NCBI GenBank assembly: GCA_022013685.1
Contig: JAKLPV010000161.1
Location: 1 to 37,593, forward strand
Direction: 5' to 3'
DNA length: 37,593 nucleotides
Source of the DNA: Anaerolineae bacterium
Lineage (GTDB): Bacteria > Chloroflexota > Anaerolineae > Anaerolineales > Villigracilaceae
The position numbers and the translations under genes were made by a program. Below are positions 31,610 to 37,593 of the stretch, piece after piece; position 1 is the first letter of the stretch, and the number at the start of each line of letters is the position of its first letter. The notes under the pieces are model-generated. The model was not told where the DNA came from, ran no database searches, and was given only the letters and a program-made list of their open reading frames with translations.

Positions 31610-31716
31610 TTCATACCATGAGCCGCGCCGATAACGGTAAAAGAAGATGGATTTGATTAACAGCACGAATCCGGAATGGAAGGATTTGTACGAGGAATTT
31701 TTTGTTGATTAGGCGG

Positions 31717-31808
31717 TGTCATTGCGAAAGAGCGTAGCGACTGAAGCAATCTCCAGAAGGCCGAGAAAGCCCGTTTAATGGGATTCTCTCAAGCGAGGGG
31801 AGATTGCT
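31717..31808. repeat. GTCATTGCGA...GCAATCTCC / GGAGATTGC inverted element
   Basis: TGTCATTGCGAAAGAGCG...GAAGCAATCTCC (31717-31754) is followed at 31799-31808 by GGAGATTGCT, the complement of AGCAATCTCC (31745-31754). It belongs to the same family as the copy inside nadE (28110-28144). The right terminal arm appears lost. Confidence 0.8.
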
Positions 31809-32062
31809 ACGCCGCCAAAGTCCCGCCGTGCCCCTGCGAGGATGGGCAGCCCGGCAGAGTGGGGGAGGGGGCTTGCGAAGGCAGAATTCGGAATGCAGAA
31901 GGATGAATGAAAGGCAAAAAAGAACACAGCAACCCGATTGTTCAGGCTTCATTCTTTACATTTCAGCGCTTACACGCCTCAATCAGTGGGGGACTGCTCT
32001 CCATTCTCTTTTCTCTATTCCCTGCTTTATGTTTCACTTAAGTATAATTAATAGAAACAATA

Positions 32063-32071
32063 TGATATAAT
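32063..32071 (+). promoter_or_regulatory. Extended -10 promoter element in the gene-free region
   Basis: TGATATAAT matches the TGn-TATAAT extended -10 consensus. No gene starts within 400 nt downstream on this strand, so it would transcribe a long leader of the recombinase gene or an unannotated RNA. Confidence 0.4.
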
Positions 32072-32491
32072 CCAAACAGGTCACAGAATCGTCGCTGGCG
32101 TCAGATTTTACGGGATTCCCGGCATAAGTCCGCGGGTTGGCAAGGCAAGACGGCAACAGGCAGGGTTTGTATGCAGAAAAATATTCCGTGTAGCAATATG
32201 AGCCGATCAACAGCCTCCCCATCATTCTTTAAGGTTTTGCGGACATTTTTTAACATCCAGAGCGCGCACCACTACACGATGTTATATTTGAGCCTGCTCC
32301 CCCGCCAATACGCAAAGCCCCCTGCTGAGTTCGCTCCGTGGCGACGTTTGCTGACGCTAAAATTTCGTTGATCAGTGAACCGTCAAAACGATAAGCTATA
32401 CGCAAGACGCGCGAATCCAAGTATATAATTAAGTAAGTTAACTAACCACGTTTCGACCCCAAAAGAAGCCAAAACACAGGATAATAAAGCC

Positions 32492-33529
32492 ATGACAACC
32501 ATCCAGCAGGCTATCCGGCAATATCTGTCCATGGTGGATGGCGCGCGCAGCAAAAATACATCCGATACGTACGGATTTGCGCTGCGCGCCTTCTCTGCCT
32601 TGCTGGCCGACAACAAAATCGACGCTGAGAACGCTCCGGTTGACGAGCTGGGCGAAGAGGCCGTCGGCTGGTTCGCGGCCTGGCTCAAGGAGCTCGCCCC
32701 GGCCACCGAGCAGCTCTACCTGCAAGCTACCGTCGGCTTTTACGAGTACCTGGCTGCCGAAGGGCTCTCCTCCCCCAACCTGCACCGCGTCCGACAGTTG
32801 GTGCGCATGCGCGGACGGAAAACCGGCCAGCGCCTGCCACAGTTCCCGCGCGAGGCGATTGAGTCGGTGCTGGAATATATGTTGAAGGGCGACGAAGGAC
32901 CAAGGACGGAGGACGAAGGTACGCCAGCAGAAAAATTACGCTTTTTGCGCGACCGGGCTTTTTTGGTCACACTGGCTGATACCGGTCTGCGCGTACACGA
33001 GATCTGTGGCCTGCGGCGCGGGGATGTTGATTGGAACGAAGGCCGCGCCATCATCATCGGCAAAGGCGACAAACAGGCGGTCATTCGCTTTTCGAGCCGG
33101 TCCCTGTCCGCGCTCAAGGATTACCTCTCGGCGCGCGCCAAACTGGATGGCGGTTCTGGCCGTCCGCTCGGTTCCCTGCCGCTTTTTGCGCGCCACGACA
33201 AAGGCGCAGGCAAAAAGGTCAAACCGATGACCACCGCCACAGGCCGCCATATCGTCGAAGACCGCGTCCGCGAAGCGCTCGGCGACGAATCTGATCCTGC
33301 GACCGGTTCCGGGCAAGTCATCAACATCACTCCGCACTCCTTCCGCCACTATTTTGTGACGACCGTTTTGCGCGCTTCAGGCAACCTGAAACTGGCCCAG
33401 GAACTGGCCCGCCACACCAACATCAGCGTCACGCAGCGCTACGCCCACCTGTCAGACGACGAACTGGACAAGGGCTATTTTGAAATTTTCGAAAAAGGCG
33501 CTGATAAATCGGAGTCCGGATTCGCTTGA
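32492..33529 (+). CDS. Tyrosine recombinase, XerC/XerD-like
   Basis: The 345-aa protein has an N-terminal SAM-like DNA-binding domain (about residues 1-100) and a catalytic domain with all expected residues: Arg167 (TGLRVHEICGL), Lys in GKGDKQAVIRF, His282/Arg285 (TPHSFRHYF), His308 (ARHTNISVTQ) and nucleophile Tyr317 (QRYAHL). It would cut and rejoin DNA at a specific site, as in dimer resolution or integration. The linker at residues 133-148 (GDEGPRTEDEGTPAEK) is encoded by a copy of the ACGAAGG repeat. Its TGA overlaps the TTG start of the helicase gene, so the two are cotranscribed and coupled. No attachment sites or phage genes are adjacent. Confidence 0.92.
   Translation: MTTIQQAIRQYLSMVDGARSKNTSDTYGFALRAFSALLADNKIDAENAPVDELGEEAVGWFAAWLKELAPATEQLYLQATVGFYEYLAAEGLSSPNLHRVRQLVRMRGRKTGQRLPQFPREAIESVLEYMLKGDEGPRTEDEGTPAEKLRFLRDRAFLVTLADTGLRVHEICGLRRGDVDWNEGRAIIIGKGDKQAVIRFSSRSLSALKDYLSARAKLDGGSGRPLGSLPLFARHDKGAGKKVKPMTTATGRHIVEDRVREALGDESDPATGSGQVINITPHSFRHYFVTTVLRASGNLKLAQELARHTNISVTQRYAHLSDDELDKGYFEIFEKGADKSESGFA
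32892..32919. repeat. ACGAAGG-type repeat inside the recombinase gene
   Basis: ACGAAGG, ACCAAGG, ACGGAGG, ACGAAGG are four consecutive 7-nt units, read in frame in the interdomain linker. Same family as the arrays in nadE. Confidence 0.85.
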
Positions 33530-35424
33530 CAACACCTCACTTCCAACAACTGATCGACTGGCTCGAACTCGAAGCCGAAGCCGAAAAGCAGCAGGCTCTG
33601 CGCGATTTTCAGCGCCGCTCCCCCTCCGCCGCTGAAGCTGCGGGCGGCACATTGACCAACCTCGTTATCCGCGATGAAGACGCCGGGCTGGGCGGGCGCA
33701 TTTTGCTGACCCTGGGCAAGCGCAACCAGACCCTGTCCCTGCCCTGGACGCGCCTCGGCCCCGGCTCGCCGGTCATCCTGTCAGAAGAAGGTACTCGCAC
33801 TGAAGGCTGGCGCGGCATCGTCAGCCGTATCCAAAGAGATAGCATTCAGGTTGCTTTCTCGCAATGGCCCGAAAGCGAAAGCGAGCGTCCCAGCTTCCGG
33901 CTCGACCGCTCGAGCGACGAGGTCTCGCGCCAGCGTCAACGCCAGGGCTTGGAGAAAGCCGCCGCTGCCAGCGGGTCCCGTTTGGCCGAATTGCGCGACG
34001 TTTTGCTCGGGTTCCGTCCCCCAATCTTTCGCGGATCAGACTCCCCGCAGCCGCTCAGCCGTTTCGTCAACGAATCCCAGCTCGAAGCAGTGCGCTTCGC
34101 CCTGTCGGCAGATGATATTGCAATTTTGCATGGCCCGCCCGGCACAGGAAAAACCACCACCGTCGTGGAGCTCATCCGCCAGATCACAAAGCGCGGCGAG
34201 CGCGTGCTGGCTGTCGCGCCCAGCAATATCGCCGTCGATAATCTCTTCGAACGACTGCTGGCTGCCGGTGAGAAGGCGATCCGGCTCGGACATCCGGCGC
34301 GCGTCCTGCCCGAATTGCGCGAACACACGCTTGACCAGCTCGTTGAAAACGACTCTGAAGTCAAAGTGGCCCGAAAATTGGTGCGTGAAGCCCATTCCCT
34401 GCGCGATCACGCCGCCCGATTCACGCGCGCCAAACCAGAACGAGGCGCGCGCCAGGCCATGCGGCAGGAAGCCAAATTGATGCTGGCCGATGCCCGCAAG
34501 ATCGAAGAGATGGTCATCGCGCGCCTGTTGGACGGCGCACACATTATCTGCGCCACCGTCACCGGGCTGGATCGTTCCCTGATCGGGGATCGCCGCTTTG
34601 ACTGGTGCATCATTGATGAAGCCAACCAGACCACCGAAGCGGCCGCCTGGGGGCCTTTGCAATATGCCGACCGTCTGGTGCTGGCCGGCGACCACAAACA
34701 GCTCCCACCGACGATCCTCTCGACCCAGGCCGCCGCCCAGGGATTCAGCATCAGCCTGCCCGAGCGCCTGCTCAACCAGCTTGGCGCGGGCATTTCGCGG
34801 CAACTGACAACTCAATACCGCATGAACCGGGCCATCATGCAGTTCCCATCCGATGAACTGTACGACGGCAGCCTGCAAGCGGATGCCTTGGTGGAGAATC
34901 ATCTGTTGCAAGATTTGCCCGGCGTCGCCGCAAACGAGTTGACCGCAACGCCGGTTACTTTTATCGATACTGCCGGGGCGAATTACGAAGAAGAATCCGA
35001 ACCTGAGGGCGACAGCCCGCTAAACCCACTCGAAGCAGAATTAGTGGTCAAAAAACTGGAAGCGCTGCTTGCCACGGGGCTGCCTCCAGCGGCGATAGCG
35101 GTCATCGCGCCGTACTCTGCCCAGGTGCGGCTGTTGCGGCAGCTTATCCCCCACAGCGAAGTTGAAGTGGACAGCGTGGACGGCTTCCAGGGCCGCGAAA
35201 AAGAAGCAGTGATCGTCTCGCTGGTGCGTTCAAACCGCGAGACCGAGATCGGCTTCCTGGCCGACATCCGCCGGATGAACGTGGCCCTGACGCGCGCCCG
35301 CCGCAAGCTGATCGTGATCGGCGACAGCGCCACGATCGTGGCGCACACGTTTTATCGTCGCATGGTTGATTATTTTGAAGCGATTGGGGCCTACCACTCC
35401 GTTTGGGAGGAAAGCGACGAATAA
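33526..35424 (+). CDS. UPF1/IGHMBP2-like superfamily 1 helicase
   Basis: The 632-aa protein has the SF1 motifs in order: ESQLEAVRFAL (Q-type), Walker A GPPGTGKTTT (203-212), APSNIAVDN (Ia), IIDEANQ (II, near 362), GDHKQLPP (III), TQYRMN (IV), VDSVDGFQGREKEAVI (V) and MNVALTRARRKLIVIGD (VI). The beta-barrel region before the helicase core (about 60-115) matches IGHMBP2-like proteins. It would unwind or translocate on DNA or RNA 5' to 3', as is usual for this group. The start is TTG at 33526, overlapping the recombinase stop as TTGA, with GGAG 11 nt upstream. The pairing suggests a shared DNA-processing role. Confidence 0.92.
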   Translation: MTTPHFQQLIDWLELEAEAEKQQALRDFQRRSPSAAEAAGGTLTNLVIRDEDAGLGGRILLTLGKRNQTLSLPWTRLGPGSPVILSEEGTRTEGWRGIVSRIQRDSIQVAFSQWPESESERPSFRLDRSSDEVSRQRQRQGLEKAAAASGSRLAELRDVLLGFRPPIFRGSDSPQPLSRFVNESQLEAVRFALSADDIAILHGPPGTGKTTTVVELIRQITKRGERVLAVAPSNIAVDNLFERLLAAGEKAIRLGHPARVLPELREHTLDQLVENDSEVKVARKLVREAHSLRDHAARFTRAKPERGARQAMRQEAKLMLADARKIEEMVIARLLDGAHIICATVTGLDRSLIGDRRFDWCIIDEANQTTEAAAWGPLQYADRLVLAGDHKQLPPTILSTQAAAQGFSISLPERLLNQLGAGISRQLTTQYRMNRAIMQFPSDELYDGSLQADALVENHLLQDLPGVAANELTATPVTFIDTAGANYEEESEPEGDSPLNPLEAELVVKKLEALLATGLPPAAIAVIAPYSAQVRLLRQLIPHSEVEVDSVDGFQGREKEAVIVSLVRSNRETEIGFLADIRRMNVALTRARRKLIVIGDSATIVAHTFYRRMVDYFEAIGAYHSVWEESDE

Positions 35425-35433
35425 ATTCGCTGG

Positions 35434-36423
35434 CTATCTTCCCCAACGAGGCTGCCACTCCGAAGTTGAATTATTCGTCAAACGAGTCGGGTTTGTCCCG
35501 TCCGGGCGCATGATATAGATTTCGTTATTGCCGTCCCGAAACGAGGTGAAGGCGATCCAGTTCCCATCCGGCGACCAGCTTGGGCCGAGATTGTCTCCAC
35601 TGTAAGTAAGCTGCGTCAAGCCCGTGCCGTCAATATTGATCGTATAAATATTATGGTCTCCGGCAGGCCCGGCATAAAAGGCCAGTTTTTTTCCGTCTGC
35701 CGACCAGGTACTGCGCCCGCCCATATCCTCCAAATTCGTCACCTGGCGAATTTTCGAGCCGTCTGCGTTCATGACAAACAACTGCCGCTTTCCCTGCCGG
35801 GATGAAGCAAAAGCGATCATTGAACCGTCCGGCGACCAGGTGGGATCGATATCGTTTTTCGTGGTAATGGCTCGCGGAGCGTTCCCATTGGGTTTCATCA
35901 CCCATATTCCTGATGAGCCGTTTGTGAATACGATTTGTTGTCCGTCTGGAGAAAGCTCGGGGGCATACAGCGCGCCAAGGCCTTTGGTCAGGCGTTCCAT
36001 CTCTTTGCCATCGACCCGGATCGAATAAATTTCAAAGTTTCCGCTCTGTCGAGAAGAAAAGTAAACCGTTTCTCCGTTCGGGGAGAGCGATGCATAAAAG
36101 GCGGTCGCTTCCATCTGTGTAATTTGTGTTTGCCCGGACCCATCCGCATTCATGATGCAGATTTGATCGATCTGTTTGACAAAACAGGTGTAAACGATTT
36201 TGCCAGATGGGAGTGGGCTGTCTCCGAAGCTGGGAACTGGCGAGGGAATCAGCGTAAGCGTAGGTTGCTCTTCCAGCTTCGGCGCCAGGGTCGCCGTGGG
36301 AAAATCAAATTCTAGCGCGGCGGAGGTTGGCGGAACAGTTGGAAAACCTGAGTCCCCAACAGGTGTGGGCTGTGAGCGCGATGCGGATGGATTTTGCCAG
36401 AGGTAGATAAACACACCAAGCAC
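35434..36423 (-). CDS. PD40/TolB-like propeller protein, 5' end probably lost to the adjacent IS element
   Basis: The frame encodes a Pro/Thr-rich linker (residues 12-70) and about six PD40 repeats (GSGQTQITQMEATAFYASLSP...YFSSRQSGNFEIYSI pattern: N-x-D-G, SPDGxxIxFxS). The only internal start is GTG at 36423 without a ribosome site. The frame stays open upstream to a TAG at 36484-36486 and encodes DKLLLAGSGCG-IIVICAVLGVF, a membrane anchor that must belong to the original protein. The true start would therefore lie further upstream, where the IS630-type element now begins. Probably a broken or weakly expressed gene. Related to the partial gene at 1-663. It converges on the helicase gene with a 9-nt gap. 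Confidence 0.75.
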   Translation of the reverse strand: MLGVFIYLWQNPSASRSQPTPVGDSGFPTVPPTSAALEFDFPTATLAPKLEEQPTLTLIPSPVPSFGDSPLPSGKIVYTCFVKQIDQICIMNADGSGQTQITQMEATAFYASLSPNGETVYFSSRQSGNFEIYSIRVDGKEMERLTKGLGALYAPELSPDGQQIVFTNGSSGIWVMKPNGNAPRAITTKNDIDPTWSPDGSMIAFASSRQGKRQLFVMNADGSKIRQVTNLEDMGGRSTWSADGKKLAFYAGPAGDHNIYTINIDGTGLTQLTYSGDNLGPSWSPDGNWIAFTSFRDGNNEIYIMRPDGTNPTRLTNNSTSEWQPRWGR

Positions 36424-36578
36424 AGCACAAATAACAATTATCCCGCAGCCAGATCCGGCCAGGAGGAGTTTGTCGAAAGTATACTAAAGAAGGATAATAA
36501 CTGGCATTATGGTTTACGAAAGAGGATAAGTCTGGGATAATTGCCGCGCAAGAAAGAATAACCTCTCAGAGAGAAGCT

Positions 36579-37593
36579 ATGCGCCGGATAAAATTTACAG
36601 AAGCAGAAATAACGCAGTTGAGATACGAAAGCCTTTATCATAAACATGCGCTGGTACGCCGACGAACGCAAGCCTTGCTGCTCAAAGCCGAAGAGCTGCC
36701 ACATGCGAAAATTGGCGAAAGACTGGGTATTTGCCCAACAACATTGCGGAAATATTTTGACACCTTTTTGAATGGTGCTGAGACCGGGCGAGTTGAAGCG
36801 TTGAAGGAATTGAATTACAAAGGGAAGCCCAATCGGTTGATGGAAAAGAAAGACGAGATTATTGCGCATTTGGAAAAAGAACCACCGGCAACCCATAAGG
36901 AAGCCCAGGCCAGGATAAAAGAGTTGACCGGTATTCAGCGTTCCTTGCCGCAGGTGCGTGAATTTCTAAAAAAAGCCGGATTCGCCGCAGAAAGGTGAAA
37001 CAAATCCCGGTCAAAGCCGATATTGAAGCCCAGGAGACCTTCAAAACAGAAATTTTGGAACCGCTGGTTGAGCAAGCCCAAGCCGGGAAGCTCCATCTTT
37101 TCTTTGTGGATGCCGCTCATTTTGTCATGCTACCTTTTCTTGGCTATCTCTATTCGCTCACAGTGCGTTTTATCAAGGCGGCCAGCGGCAGACAACGCTT
37201 TAGCGTTTTGGGTGCCTTGAATGCGGTCACAAAAGAAGTGGTTACGATTACTGACCATGGTTACATCAATGCTGTCTCTGTCTGTGCGTTATTGCAAAAA
37301 CTGCACGATCTCTTTCAGAATTTACCGATTGTGGTCATCATGGATAATGCTCGCTATCAACGCTGTGCGCTCGTTATAGAAACTGCGCGGAAATTAGGAA
37401 TTCAGATTATCTTTCTACCGCCTTATTCTCCAAATCTCAATCTGATTGAGCGGTTATGGAAATTCGTAAAGAAGAAAACCCTTTATAACCACTATTACGC
37501 TCACTATGAACAGTTCCACGAAGCAATTTCAAATTGCCTGAAGCAAACAGGCAACACCTACAAACAAGACTTGGACACCTTGTTGGTGGCTAA
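36579..37593 (+). CDS. IS630-family transposase, two frames joined by a -1 frameshift, C-terminus off the right edge
   Basis: The first frame (36579-36998, 139 aa) is a helix-turn-helix DNA-binding half (LPHAKIGERLGICPTTLRKYF). The second frame, continuing from about 36974 to the window end, is the DDE catalytic half: Asp in LFFVDAAHFV, Asp in VVIMDNARYQRC and Glu in NLNLIERLWKF. The second frame is -1 relative to the first, and an A7 run (A AAA AAA in the zero frame) lies at the expected junction. The joined protein therefore probably arises by programmed frameshifting, as in many IS630 members. A simple inactivating deletion is the alternative. No stop is reached before the edge. Confidence 0.88.
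36968..36974 (+). other. Candidate -1 ribosomal frameshift heptamer
   Basis: Seven A residues in the phase CTA-AAA-AAA-GCC give the A_AAA_AAA slippery pattern. Shifting back one base continues as SRIRRRKVKQIPVKAD into the catalytic frame, the normal join in IS630 transposases. Confidence 0.7.

Larger units (their letters stand above)
31408..32491. other. Gene-free 1.1-kb region rich in palindromes and promoter-like boxes
   Basis: I see no convincing gene here. Contents in order: the STAND promoter (31467-31495); three small palindromes (31545-31609); a 22-codon open frame at 31647-31712 with no support; a GTCATTGCGA-type repeat (31717-31808); and TGATATAAT at 32063-32071 followed by about 100 nt that begin GC-mixed with possible stems (CCCGGCATAAGTCCGCGGG) and no recognisable riboswitch consensus. 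It ends with an AT-rich stretch with TATAAT at 32424-32429, 68 nt before the recombinase gene. Short open frames (such as 32171-32371) lack support. Confidence 0.6.
36481..37593 (+). mobile_element. IS630-family insertion sequence, right end outside the window
   Basis: An IS630-type transposase gene spans two frames. The left boundary is placed at the TATACTA around 36480-36486, where the PD40 reading frame is cut and a TA target (normal for this family) is present. The first 95 nt have repeated GGATAA blocks but no proven terminal repeat, because the right end is not visible. Confidence 0.75.

Noticed and set aside
31647..31712. 22-codon open frame MDLINSTNPEWKDLYEEFF
   Set aside because: Too short, no ribosome site and no recognisable family; may be a gene remnant but cannot be supported.
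32081..32165. Possible cyclic-di-GMP or other riboswitch
   Set aside because: Some GGCAAGGC-like bases are present, but no consensus core or matched stems could be drawn.
32171..32371. 66-aa open frame in the gene-free region
   Set aside because: Odd composition, weak start context and no domain; treated as chance.
32492..33529. Recombinase as a phage or genomic-island integrase with att sites
   Set aside because: No nearby tRNA, direct repeats or phage genes; the paired helicase and full domain set suggest a resident gene.

Overview
The window looks like a chromosomal segment of a moderately GC-rich bacterium, most likely a member of Chloroflexota, class Anaerolineae. This is an inference from gene content, not a database result. 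Pointers are a type 2 isopentenyl-diphosphate isomerase, an Agl23-like membrane glycosyltransferase fused to NHL repeats, several PD40/TolB-like and NBR1-type Ig lipoproteins with Pro/Thr-rich linkers, a PEPCK-fold kinase-like protein, MalF/MalG-type permeases next to a PIG-V-like mannosyltransferase, and many small dispersed palindromic repeats.

Layout. Positions 1-663 hold a PD40-type lipoprotein cut by the left edge, directly downstream of fni (680-1708). acpP (1805-2038, +) diverges from fni and converges on sucCD (2118-4114, -) across a strong hairpin. A leftward block follows: Agl23-like glycosyltransferase/NHL protein, a LysM membrane protein paired with an ECF sigma factor, rlmN, a membrane M28 peptidase, a HAD-IIA phosphatase, a DUF1028 protein, clpP, and trigger factor behind tRNA-Leu(UAG). 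A divergent promoter region at about 15.4 kb then drives a small hypothetical gene and an LCP-family protein to the right.

From 16.8 to 24.6 kb come an NBR1-Ig lipoprotein, a PEPCK-fold kinase-like gene behind two palindromes, a radical SAM/HhH DNA-repair-type protein with a leaderless-looking promoter, and a three-gene operon (two ABC permeases and a PIG-V-like mannosyltransferase) behind a perfect 20-bp LacI-type operator. From 24.6 to 29.0 kb a rightward set links an NMN-adenylyltransferase-like protein, a VWA/zinc-ribbon protein, a minimal pyruvate-kinase-like protein and glutamine-dependent NAD+ synthase. This suggests a loose NAD-linked neighbourhood.

From 29 kb the content is more accessory: a trypsin/NB-ARC/TPR STAND protein (29062-31407), a 1.1-kb gene-free region full of palindromes, a tyrosine recombinase overlapping a UPF1/IGHMBP2-like helicase, a PD40 protein whose 5' end appears removed, and an IS630-family element running off the right edge with a probable -1 frameshift site.

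Two things stand out. One is the protease-STAND-TPR protein, whose architecture resembles bacterial NLR-like conflict or defence proteins. The other is a swarm of small repeats (heptamer ACGAAGG arrays, GTCATTGCGA...GCAATCTC, GTAGGGGTACGG, and a GTAGGxCGAGATA palindrome). Several of these sit in frame inside real genes, chiefly nadE and the tyrosine recombinase.
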